Translations under genes and position numbers: made by a program
Shown here: positions 53,602 to 63,181 of the stretch, piece after piece
How the letters are laid out: each line of letters starts with the position of its first letter
Numbering within the stretch: position 1 is the first letter of the stretch
Notes under the pieces: model-generated
The model's input: only the letters and a program-made list of their open reading frames with translations
Told to the model about the DNA's origin: nothing
Database searches by the model: none
NCBI RefSeq assembly: GCF_017562075.2
Contig: NC_054084.1
Coordinates: forward strand, 14,646,798-14,710,797
Reading direction: 5' to 3'
From: Anopheles merus
Taxonomy: Eukaryota; Arthropoda; Insecta; Diptera; Culicidae
Length of the DNA: 64,000 bases

Positions 53602-54806
53602 TAGTGATGGGAAAAATGAAGTTTTCGACGGAATCGATTCCGGGTAGTTTTCTGGAATCGATTCCGGATAGTAGGTACGGAATCAGGGTCTGGAATCGAT
53701 TCCGGAACTGGTTCAAGATCCGGCTCCAGAATGGGAATCAGGACCGCAATTAGTTTCGGATTCGTAATCAGCACCGGATTTGGTTCCGGAATCATAATCG
53801 ATTGCGGAATCGGAATCGTTTCCGGAATCGAAATTCGCTCCGAAATCAGCTTCGAAATCGGAGTCGGTTTCGGCATCCTTATGAGAATAAATATTGGAAT
53901 CCATTGATGCTACGTATTGATAGCCGCAAAGAATTAAAATTTACTTGTAAACGATCTATGCTCATGGAGATTCCCGGACTCCTTTGGCTTCTGAAACTTC
54001 TTATTTCAATTCAAGAACTAATTTTCATTCAGCAGCTAATTCCGATTCTGGAGTTAATTCTGATTCTGTTACCGGAACAAATTGCGATTCAAAGGTCGAT
54101 TCCGAGTCTGGAGCCGTCTCTGATTCTGGAACCTATACCGATTCCGGATAAAACTCCGTAATTGGCTCCGGAGTCGGCTCCTGAATCGGCTCCAGAGTCA
54201 ACTCAGGAATCGGCTACGGAGTCAGCTCAGGAATCGGCTCCAGAAACAACTCAGGAATCGGCTCCGGATTCATCTCAAGAATCGGCTCCGGAGTCAACTC
54301 AGGAATCAGCTCCCGATTCAACTCAGGAATCGGCTCCAGAGTCAACTCAGGAATCGGCTACGGAGTCAGCTCAGGAATCGGCTCCAGAAACAACTCAGGA
54401 ATCGGCTCCGGATTCATCTCAAGAATCGGCTCCGGAATCAACTCAGGAATCAGCTCCCGATTCAACTCAGGAATCGGCTCCAGATTAATCTCAGGAATCG
54501 GATACGGAGTCAACTCACAAATCGGCTCCTGAGTCAACTCAGGAATCGGCTCTGGATTCATCTCAAGAATCGGCTCCGGAGTCAACTCAGGAAACGGCTC
54601 CGGATTCATCTCAAGAATCGGCTCCGGAGTCATCTCAGGAATCGGTTCTGGAGTCATCTCAGGAATCGGCTCCGGAGATAACTCAGGAATCGGCTCCGGA
54701 ATCATCTTTGGAATCGGAATCGATTCTAGCATCGGAATCGGCTACGGAATTGATAGCGAACACAGAGTCCGAATCGGGAAGGTCCGATCCCGGGTTTCCA
54801 CCACTA
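53602..54806. mobile_element. 1205-bp hAT-like element with minisatellite interior
   Basis: The left end TAGTGATGGGAAAAATG and inverted right end TAGTGGTGGAAACCCG share 8 of the first 9 bases. Flanks are CTCAAAAA (53594-53601) and CTCACAAA (54807-54814), 7 of 8. The interior consists of GGAATCGATTCCGG-like units on the left and a 24-bp minisatellite on the right. There is no transposase frame. It separates the 3' end of the zinc-finger gene from the 5' end of the small gene. Confidence 0.75.
54160..54700. repeat. 24-bp minisatellite with 144-bp higher-order unit
   Basis: The unit is close to GGAATCGGCTCCGGAGTCAA plus CTCA. A six-unit block (144 bp) occurs twice in tandem at about 54195-54490. 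The lengths are multiples of three and stop-free on both strands, producing repetitive ESAPESTQ or PEPIPELT frames that I do not regard as genes. Confidence 0.9.
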
Positions 54807-54869
54807 CTCACAAAAGAAAACGGCTACTACGATTACTCCAAACAATCGGAAACAAATATTGATAAATAT

Positions 54870-54875
54870 TTTATT
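54870..54875 (-). terminator. Polyadenylation signal of the zinc-finger gene
   Basis: AATAAA on the minus strand about 175 nt after the stop; just upstream of the hAT-like element. Confidence 0.5.
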
Positions 54876-55050
54876 TAATTCTCTATTCTCTACTCTACCA
54901 CCTCTATTGGGCGGTATTGGGTTACAAGCTAAAATAAATTAATTGCGCGAACATAGCGAACAAACACAAACAAGCACACATCGTGTGAGCAAAAGAAAAC
55001 ACGAACAGTGTGCGCAAAACGGTGCAAACAAATCAAACCGCACCGTTTCC

Positions 55051-56693
55051 TCATTTGCAAAACTTCTTGTGCTTCACGCGCACGTGCTTTTCGCGATCGC
55101 CCCGCTGCCGGAACTTGCGCTCACAGTGGCCACACTCGTACGGCTTCTCGCCCGTGTGTATGCGCTGGTGGTTCTTCAGTGCGTCGGCCCGGTAGAAGCG
55201 CCGATCACAGTCCGGGCAGCCGTACCGCCGCTCGCCCCGATGGATCAGCCGGTGCTGATAGTAGACCGAGCCGGTCAGGAAACGCTTGTGGCACACGTCG
55301 CACTCGTACGGGCGCTCCCCGGTGTGGCACTTCCGGATGTGATCGCTCAGATCGGGCCGTATCGTGAACCGGCGCGAGCACCCGTCCCGATCGCAGGCGA
55401 ACGGGCGCACTCCGTTGTGAAAGCGCAGATGCTGCCACAGATGGCTCGACTGGGTGTACGTTTTGCCGCACTTTTCGCACAGATATGGGCGCTCATTGCT
55501 CGATTCTTCTCCCTCCGGGCGTTTCGGTGTTGCCAACTGTTGCTGCTGCTGCTGCCTCTGTTTCGGTGGATTTCCCGCCGATGGTGATGGTGCCGCCAGT
55601 GTTGGCGGTTTGTTTGTCACCGCCCCGCCGGGATGGCATTCGGCCCGATGCACCAGCAGCAGCTCGATGTGATCGCACACAAACACGCACAGCTCGCAGG
55701 ACACCCACAGCCCGCCGTAGCTGTCCGTTTGCCCCTTTGCCCGGGGCATTCGGCGGGGGAAGATGTGAATCTCGTCGTACCGGTGGGCGTACAGGTCGGG
55801 CAGCGTCGCAAACAGGGCCATACACACGTTGCAGCAGTACTGCAGCTGCACGTTCTGGTAGTGGTACCCGAGGAAGCTGCTACCCTCCAGACACTCTGCC
55901 CGATGGGCCAGCACATCGGTCAGCGTCGGGAAGTGGAGCCGACAGAACGTGCACCAGAAGCCGCCGGTCGGCGAGTGTTGCGACTCGTGCGCGAACAGAC
56001 CGGCACAGTCGGAAAAGCACGCGTCACAGTACTCGCAGCGAAGGACGGTGTGCACGGCGACGATGGAAAACTGCCGGCGCAACAGGGCGGCCGGGCGTTC
56101 GCGTTCCTCCGGCTCGGCCGCGAGCAGCTGCTCCCAGAACTTGTAGCGCATGGCGTGGCACAGGTACTGCTCGGCGGAGGGAAAGATTGCGCCGCTGTGC
56201 CGGCACTTTACCACCGCATCGATGTACGTTTCGGACGCCGGAGTTGGCTTCGAGTCACTGCTGACGGCAGCCGGGAGTTCCGAGTGCTGCTGCTGCTGCT
56301 GCTGCTGCTGCGCCGGTGGCTCCACGTTAGTCGACGCGTCCGGGTGAAATTTGTTCACATGCCGAGCGAGACCACTCTCGTGCACAAACTTACGCAGGCA
56401 CTGGTGGCAGGTGTACTTTTTGTAGCTTGCAACCCTAACACTGCCGCCTGCTCCGATGCCCGTGCCGAAATCCTGCAAAAGTGTGCGCTGCAAGGACTCT
56501 ATATTCTGCCGGAGCCGGCGTGACGAACTGTGAAAAGTGACTTCCGCCTGCCGTCTTTGGAAAAGGGGGGAACCAATAATTTGTTGCGAAATCGTTATTG
56601 CGTTAGTTTTTAGGTAGAGCTTGGTGATAAAAAAGAACGACTCGCTGCTTACCTAAATTTCCAGTACGAAAAGAGTGTATTATTAGCCGACAT
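55051..56693 (-). CDS. C2H2 zinc-finger protein, two exons, 514 aa
   Basis: Exon 1 (56653-56693) encodes MSANNTLFSYWKF and ends at GTAAGC in phase 2. Exon 2 (55051-56554) follows the acceptor CCCCTTTTCCAAAG and continues RRQAEVTFHSSSRRLRQN. Without this splice the large exon has no in-frame ATG near its start. One N-terminal finger (YTCHQCLRKFVHESGLARH) is followed by a polyQ tract. Four more irregular fingers or Cys/His units come next, a second Q-rich linker, and then a tandem array of five fingers (YLCEKCGKTYTQSSH to FRQRGDREKHVRVKH), mostly joined by H-[TR]-GE-[KR]-[PR]-Y linkers. It is probably a nuclear DNA-binding regulator. I do not recognise an orthologue. There is no ZAD or KRAB domain; the SYWKFRRQ start is distinctive. 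Confidence 0.88.
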
Positions 56694-57565
56694 TTTACTA
56701 GGGGTTTTTTTACACAGCAAAGCACACTGCGGCACACCGATCCAAGACACATCTGACACCGCCAGAAAGTGAAGTTCAAATGAGCAAAGCCGTTCGCAAA
56801 ATTAGTAACCGCAGACTCTTACGTGCGGCGGTCAGGGTTACTACGTTCTATTACCATGGCAACCATCAGCAGGCGCTAGGCTCAGAGCAAATTAAACACC
56901 CGTTTCAATTACACTTTTTTATTAATGTCGCTTACTTTTAATATTACATTATATGACTAGTTTATCCGTCAATAAAAAGAAATAAATAAATAAATAACAT
57001 AAACTGTGCTTTGAATGGAATAAATAACGTAAATTGTTAAAATTAAAGTTCCAGTCGACATTGTTTCCTAGCGAGTTATAAGCACTTATCATGTTTAATA
57101 AGGGATTGTTGGATCCAAAATTAGTCGATCTGAATTCTGAATGTTCTGAATGTCCTTCGATCTGAATGTTGAATGTAATGCTCGTCACATAGTCGTGTTT
57201 TGCGAGCATTATTTTCACCAGCTCTCTTAATAATGCACCTTACGCTCTAGATTGTGCTATCCCTTTTTCTATTCGTTGCTAGGGTGGGCTTTGCCTTCTT
57301 TCTCTATTTCTTTGATTCGGTGCAATGTACTTGAAATGATCCTAGTAACCATGGTCAGAAAACCATAATCATCCGTTCAATAAAATATCAAGTTAGATAA
57401 AAAATACCGAAAAAAAACACGTTTTCAATGCATTAACACCAAAGTTAAATTGCCCTAAAAACAAGTTTTAATTTAAAAAGAAATATAATAGACATTTGAC
57501 TTGGTGAACTTGGAACATCTTTGTGCAAGTTTAAATTCAGTATCGTTTTCTAACTACGATTTAAT
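56694..57565. other. Zinc-finger gene upstream region
   Basis: No exon seen. Presumed promoter on the minus strand; a TGACACCG motif lies at about 56753. Confidence 0.45.
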
Positions 57566-58999
57566 TAGTGTTGGGCATTGTGCGCGAGTGCGCACTGTGC
57601 GCACAGCACACCTCATTGTACGCACTGCACAGCACACTTTGTAGTGAGCGAGCACACTTCGCACAGTGCGCGCACTTCGCACTTTTCGCACAGTGCTAGC
57701 ACACTCCGCTCTTTACGCACACTTTGCACAGTGCGCGCACTTTTCGCACACTCCGTACAGTGCGCGCACTTTTCGCACACTCCGCACAGTGCGAGCACAC
57801 TTCATACTGTGCGAGCACACTCCGCATAGTGCGCGCACTTTACGCACAGTGCAAGCACAGTCCGGACGTTTCGCAGACTTCGCACAGTGCAAGCATATTT
57901 CGCAAATTTCGTGCAGTGCTTTACATTGTACTGTGCGAGCACACTTCGTACCATGTTATAGGAAGTCAGGTGGTGTAGTACTGAGCATATTTTGTCAAAC
58001 CGCCTTTTAGCATTAGCATCAGTTAGCATTAGCGAATCCGATCCGTTGGTGCAACGAGTTCAAGTCGGAGCGAATCAAAGGTCTATAAATCGCTTGCACT
58101 CATTCATACCACACACATGCCCATCGCCCCCCCCCCCTTCTCGCACTGTCCCATGTTCCCTTCTCTTTAGTTAATTACAAAATTTGACTAGGGCTCCGAG
58201 TGAAAATTGTAATTTTTGCATTATAACATGTCCTGCTATCGCAAGCCTGCGACGCGAATAGCAGTTTTCGCGTGAAACCAACTGTCTGTTTTATTGCACA
58301 ATCGCAAAGCAGAGGCTCCGAGTACAAGCACAGACACGTTTAATCTCAGTCAAATTCAAGAGAAACCTCAACCCACTGGAGCGTCGTTTACCTACGACCT
58401 TCACAGTTCATAGTTGTTTTAAAGAGACGCGTGTTTGGTGTCAGCCGATTTTTCCTGATAATTTCTCCGGCTACGGACCGCTGTGTTTGTGTTTCGGGGC
58501 CTTTAAATTTTTGTCTGGATGTGTTGTATGCTTGTGGTTGTGTAACGGGTTCGGGCTTGTGGTTGTCGATGGTGGTCAAGCGCAGCGTTCTGTGCATTCG
58601 ATTCTCGCAGAAAATGTCTCCGCGCAGTTTCGGTGTGCTCGTGTACCGGCCATCCACACTGGCAAAGAATTATGTTTCTCGCTCTACCTAATGCCTTGGG
58701 CTATCGATGATTAAATTGTATTGATTTCAGCTGTGCGCGTGTGTTTCAGCGTACGCACAACTGTAAGGATTGTGCGAAAAGTGCGCGCACTGTGCGAAGT
58801 GTGCGTAAAGTGCGGAGTGCGCACGCACTGTGCGAAAAGTGCGAAGTGCGCGCATTGTGCGAAAATTGCGGAGTGCGCGCACAGTGCGGAGAGCGCGCAC
58901 TGTGCGAAGTGCGTGCACAGTGCGAAATGTGCACCGCACACTGAGATGTGCGTGCGTGTACGCACAGCACACTTAATTGTGCTATTTTACCCAACACTA
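57566..58999. mobile_element. 1434-bp hAT-like element with GTGCGC subterminal arrays
   Basis: Termini are TAGTGTTGGG and inverted TAGTGTTGGG, flanked by a perfect 8-bp duplication GATTTAAT (57558-57565, 59000-59007). Each end carries a 250-400 bp array of GTGCGCGCACTTTTCGCACA-type units in inverted orientation, so the ends can pair extensively. The middle (about 57960-58720) is unrelated and non-coding. Repetitive frames rich in Cys/Ala/Arg within the arrays are artefacts. Confidence 0.9.
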
Positions 59000-59131
59000 G
59001 ATTTAATAAACCGAACAGCATAATACACACATTAAAGCTACTTCATTTAATGCAGAACATAGATCGTTTCGCAAAGCAGAATAAACCTGTAAATTGCGAG
59101 AAGAACGACTTTAAGATGTAGGTCGTTACGC

Positions 59132-59398
59132 TTGCTAGGGATTAGATTTGAGTTGCAGTTGTGGAGGTGCATACTTTTGCCGTTGCTTTTAATTGCACAA
59201 ATTCCCGGCGCGGAAGCAGCAACGCAACACTTTCCAATAAAATGGAACCGGGTTTTAAAGCCCGTTAATCGTTGGGGCGAACTGTGCGACTGTGCCGGCG
59301 CAATAAAAACGTGTAACGGGGAGGATTACAGTAGCAGTCCGTGCGAAAATAACGACGACGACGACGACGAGGCTACGCAACAGTTGCGATATGTTTAG
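59132..59398 (+). CDS. Doubtful cysteine-containing open frame
   Basis: The frame has no ATG (it would open at TTG). It contains a hydrophobic stretch CILLPLLLIAQIPGAEAA resembling a signal peptide, then WGELCDCAGAIKTCNGED and an Asp-rich tail ending RYV. It could be the terminal exon of a secreted-peptide gene whose other exons are missing or displaced by the adjacent hAT element, or chance. No splice acceptor with a good pyrimidine tract was seen. Confidence 0.15.
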   Translation: MLGIRFELQLWRCILLPLLLIAQIPGAEAATQHFPIKWNRVLKPVNRWGELCDCAGAIKTCNGEDYSSSPCENNDDDDDEATQQLRYV

Positions 59399-59552
59399 CA
59401 CCGAGGAAGTACTTACGTATTTTATTGATTCTCTTCAATAGTCACAAAGAACGCGCAGAAGAGATGTTCTCGTAGTGGTACGGTATTTCCACAGTGAATA
59501 GAAGCTTCCGAAGAGCAAAAGGATTGTGAAATAATACGATCTCTCTAAACGC

Positions 59553-59558
59553 TTTATT
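59553..59558 (-). terminator. Polyadenylation signal of VPS55
   Basis: AATAAA on the minus strand about 340 nt after the stop codon; another lies further downstream near 59420. Confidence 0.45.
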
Positions 59559-59895
59559 GAGTAACTGCCTCGATAAGGAATTGTAAAATAATTTATACAC
59601 TTAGTTCCGTAGTTCGGGTTGGTAAACTTCCTTCTCCTTTTGGTTATAACGTTTACAGAAAAAAGATGGAAAAATAAGTATTGAAGCTAATGGAAAACAT
59701 ACCACCGGAGCACAATCCAACGGACCCGCTGCATTTTCCGATTTTATGTTGCATACAATACTTGTATGCAATGTCACGGGGGGGAGGGGAGTGAAAATTC
59801 GTGTTTTTGATACAGCACGCGGATGTGCTCTCGAACAGCACGAAAAAGCCCCTTTTCGAACATTAAAGATGAGATAATGAGGATGGGCTATCACT

Positions 59896-60709
59896 TTACC
59901 ACATGTTGGAATCGCCCGATTCGAAGCCGAAGTAGTACGCCAGAATGGTCGCATAGGCGCCAACGTTACCGGCCAGCGTAAGTAGACAAGCGCCCCATTG
60001 GATCTACAAAAAAAAGGCGGACAAAAACATCCGGAAAAGAAATGTAAGCCGCGATAGCTGTTTGTGTGTGTGTGGAGCAAAGACAAAAACGCACCACTTC
60101 GGCACGGGCAAGCACGATCGGAAGGGCGAAGCTGCTCATGACAATACCGATCGTAGCAAACATAGCGCTGGCGGCGCGGGCCGGATCATCCGATTCGATG
60201 CGCTTGGCAATCAGCGTTGGGAAGGGACACAGTATGTAGAACAGCACGACGAATATTGGCCACCATAAGCTGAAAGCGGAAACGGATGATGAGTTTGTTT
60301 TGTAACTTTAATCCAATTAATGCGCCACTTACTTGTACGTCGGTAGCGCACAGGCCAGTATGAGCATCGTCATCCCGATCGAGCCAAGCATGGCTAGCAT
60401 AACGATTCTAAATGGAGTAAAATAATCGAAACAAAAACTTTTATTATGAGAGAAAGCTTATCAAAAACACGAAAACTTTCGGTCGGACACTTACACTGTG
60501 CATGTTTGGGGTGATTATTCATTGTCGAAGGACGGCGCACAGAGCATGAAAGAAGAAACACAAAACCATATTATTGCGTGTATGAATACCATTTCCTACA
60601 TCGGATATTGCACTTCCTCTATGGAGCAATGCTAATACTAGCGCCATCACTGCTTTGAAAAGCAATATAATGAGAAAAAACCAGATTTACCTTTTAGTGA
60701 TTCTGCCAT
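59896..60709 (-). CDS. Vps55: VPS55/LEPROT-family endosomal membrane protein, five exons incl. a 1-nt exon
   Basis: A small four-helix membrane protein of endosomes; with VPS68-type partners it acts in endosome-to-vacuole/lysosome sorting and, in vertebrates, limits receptor surface levels. Exons: 60691-60709 (MAESLK plus G), 60495 (one nt), 60333-60407, 60095-60269, 59896-60003; 378 nt, 125 aa. Diagnostic blocks are GSIGMTMLILACALPTY, WWPIFVVLFYILCPFPTLIA, IVMSSFALPIVLARAEV and IQWGACLLTLAGNVGAY, all in the order of LEPROT. Joining exon 1 directly to the 60407 acceptor gives a stop within a few codons. Inserting the single T at 60495, flanked by CATGCACAG and GTAAGT, restores a gap-free 12-residue match (VIVMLAMLGSIG against human ALVALSFSGAIG). 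It is convergent with nothing certain and divergent from HAUS3. Confidence 0.9.
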
Positions 60710-61102
60710 TTTTGCTGTGGACTTTTCCTTGTTTCCCAATCAAGGTGGAATGTATAATGAGGTGTAGTTATAGCGCTTTTGGCGATCCCCCCCCTGGGCT
60801 CCGATTTTGACAGATGGTTTTCCGCTTGCATATGTATTGATGGATTGTTTACGTTTTGCATGATCAATATTTGGTGGAGATCAATTTGGGTGAATATTTT
60901 AGTTTATTAGAACACAGCCCGTGATTTAAAATGGAAATTTTCCTTCGAGAACTTGAAGCGTTCGCCAAACTCGGAAAACTAACTGTCAGTTTTCTTCGTC
61001 GATTCTTCTTCCACCTAGCTGTCAAAACGGGCTTATAACTTGACCTGATATCTTTACGGTCCTTGTTCCCAATCTATTTTGTTATGTTGACGTTCTGGTA
61101 GA
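60710..61102. promoter_or_regulatory. Upstream/promoter region of VPS55
   Basis: Between the VPS55 start codon and the hAT-like element. It contains TTTTGACAG near 60807 and CTGTCAAAA near 61019, a motif that recurs near other putative promoters in this window. Transcription start is not determined. Confidence 0.35.
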
Positions 61103-62351
61103 CAGAGTGACCAGAAATACCGATTTTTCATATGCCCACCGATTCACAGATAAGTCTCCTAAAACTACCGATTTTTCATTTAACCTACCGAAAATCACAG
61201 ATATTTGATTTTTCAGTCATTTAAGCTTAATCTGTGGCGCTTGGGATGCTGTTTCAAGGATTGCTAGCCTCATTTGTTACTTATCGCGCTGATGCACGTT
61301 TTGTATTGCCTGGCACTTTTTATTTTTATCCGTTAAAATTTAATGTTCATAATAAGTAGAAAATGTCAGTTGCGTGGATTCCGAGAATTGCTCATCAAAG
61401 AAAATCATTTAAATTTGATTTTGAGTCTCGCTGTCGGCGGTTAACCCGGCGCTCTAGAACCAATCGAACACGACATCGAACATGAAAAATGTATGGGATT
61501 TGACATGTTTGTCTTGTTTGTTTGTTTGTGTCTGACAGTGCACCTCCATATGATTATATGGGTTTGTTCGAGTCGGATGTCGTGTTCGATTGGTGCCAGA
61601 GCGCAGCCTAAAGCTTACCCGACAGACAAAGAGAATGAAATTTTCAGGCGAGGGGTAAGTAGAAACACACGGTGGGGGTCCGGCCCAAGATCGGATCCGA
61701 AGTCCGTTGTTTTGGGCTAAAAATTAAAAATGGTAGCGGATGGAGCGCTACCACGGAAAGAATGCGCTCTATTGCATGCCTTTAAAATGCACGAGGCGCT
61801 CTCACTGAAAAGAACGCTCGCTCGCGCTGTTTCATTGTATTTTCCTTATACCCCTTCCTTTCCGTTTCTTTCGGCTTGCTTGCGACTTGTTTCTCAATCA
61901 TTGAACTACAAAACTCAGCCGAACAATTAAATAAATCTTAATAATCCAGCGAAAATCAAATGCCGGCACGTATGATAAAATCGTATCCAAGGAGCACTGC
62001 TGTGCTGCTATGGGGTCGCGTGGAGCACCGAGAAAAAGAACTTGTCACCACAAAAAAAATGTGCATCTTAGTCCTTCTTTGGCTTAGAATTCCAATTTGC
62101 AGATCGACACTCCAGAAAAACCTTCATTTGTGTAACCGCTGAACCAAATCTAATCCATATCCTAGATAAAGGATGCATATTCTCGTGAGATGGAACTTTC
62201 ATTTTCCGCAATAACACCCCCCCCCCCCCCATTCCGCTTAACACTTCTTTCGCTTTTACTTCTTTTAAGTTTCAAGTTTTAACCTACCGAAAACTACCGA
62301 TAAAATTTTGATGCGCCTACCGAAAACCGCCAAAATAATCTGGCCACACTG
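61103..62351. mobile_element. 1249-bp hAT-like element between VPS55 and HAUS3
   Basis: Perfect 8-bp duplication CTGGTAGA (61095-61102, 62352-62359). Termini CAGAGTGACCAGA and inverted CAGTGTGGCCAGA match at 11 of 13. Subterminal zones at both ends carry repeated CTACCGAAAA/TACCGATTTTTC motifs, the kind of sites a hAT transposase binds. The interior has no transposase and contains a second, nested MITE. Confidence 0.88.
61445..61608. mobile_element. 164-bp Harbinger-like MITE nested in the hAT element
   Basis: It has the same type of ends as the element at 10734: CCCGGCGCTCTAG and inverted GGCTGCGCTCTGG, both continuing into ACCAATCGAACACGACATC, flanked by TAA on both sides. The arms are nearly continuous, so it is almost a perfect hairpin. 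Confidence 0.75.
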
Positions 62352-62359
62352 CTGGTAGA

Positions 62360-63181
62360 AACGGTTTGACGTTTCGCAATGACAGCACGGTGTGTGCCCT
62401 GTCGGCAATGCAGCCGGTTTGATGATGGCGGGTATTTTATGAATTGATTGTTTTTTTTTCGTAAGATTGCACCAAAGTTTGAATTAGAAATTAATTGAAT
62501 TATTTAAATATTTTAATGTTTAATGCTAGAGAAAGATTCCATTTGCTTATTTTGTGGGCGATTGTATCTCTTCTCTTCTTGGATAAAATAAATTATAGCA
62601 TATTGGGTTATTTTTCCATAAGGGATTTTTCTTCTGATCACTTACCATGCTCACTCACATTCATTCGGCTCTATGTAAAATGTAAAGAACAAAAATTTGC
62701 TTTGACTATTTATGAATTACTACGGCATAATAATATGCTGTTAATAAAACGATATGAAAGCAAACTGTAGGTCTGAAATTTAAAATATATTTCTGAGAGT
62801 ACCGCGAAGCAAGCTTCTCACTATGAGAAATTATTCCTCGAGTTTTAGAGAGTTACATAAAATATGGTACAATAAACGACTTATTTGTATCGTTTATGGA
62901 TCACTAGTCCTTTTAAAATCGTCATTTACTTTTAGCATGCAAGAATATTCATCAAGAATCAGAGTTTTCCTATCTGATAGTGAGATGAATTTCATGAGTG
63001 AAAATAACCAGTGAGAAGTGAGCTATGGGAAAGGGAAATTTCCTCCACAAAAATGTTAATTGGGTAACGGACCAGCAGAACTGTCAACACGTTGAATCAA
63101 ACAGCCGTTGAACGGTTCTGGCGCTGTACTGTGTTGTTATTTTGTACGGCATTCAACAGCGACTCTGTAAAATCGTACAAA
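62360..63181. promoter_or_regulatory. Upstream/promoter region of HAUS3
   Basis: AT-rich stretch with no supportable gene (the 91-aa frame at 62495 is AT-biased and motif-free). GAACTGTCAACACG at about 63079 lies 100 nt before the start codon and may be near the transcription start. Confidence 0.35.

Noticed and set aside
54160..54730. Regular repeats considered as a CRISPR array
   Set aside because: Units are contiguous tandem repeats without unique spacers, in a eukaryotic genome and within a transposon.
54162..54732. Repetitive ESAPESTQ (plus) and PEPIPELT (minus) frames
   Set aside because: Both arise from the 24-bp minisatellite inside a hAT-like element; repeat length is a multiple of three so no stops appear.
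55485..56523. Plus-strand frames of 259 and 296 aa
   Set aside because: They are antisense to the zinc-finger exon, where the finger cysteines and histidines prove the minus strand.
57578..58030. Ala/Cys/Arg/His-rich frames resembling zinc-finger or keratin-like repeats
   Set aside because: They are translations of the GTGCGC arrays at the end of a transposable element.
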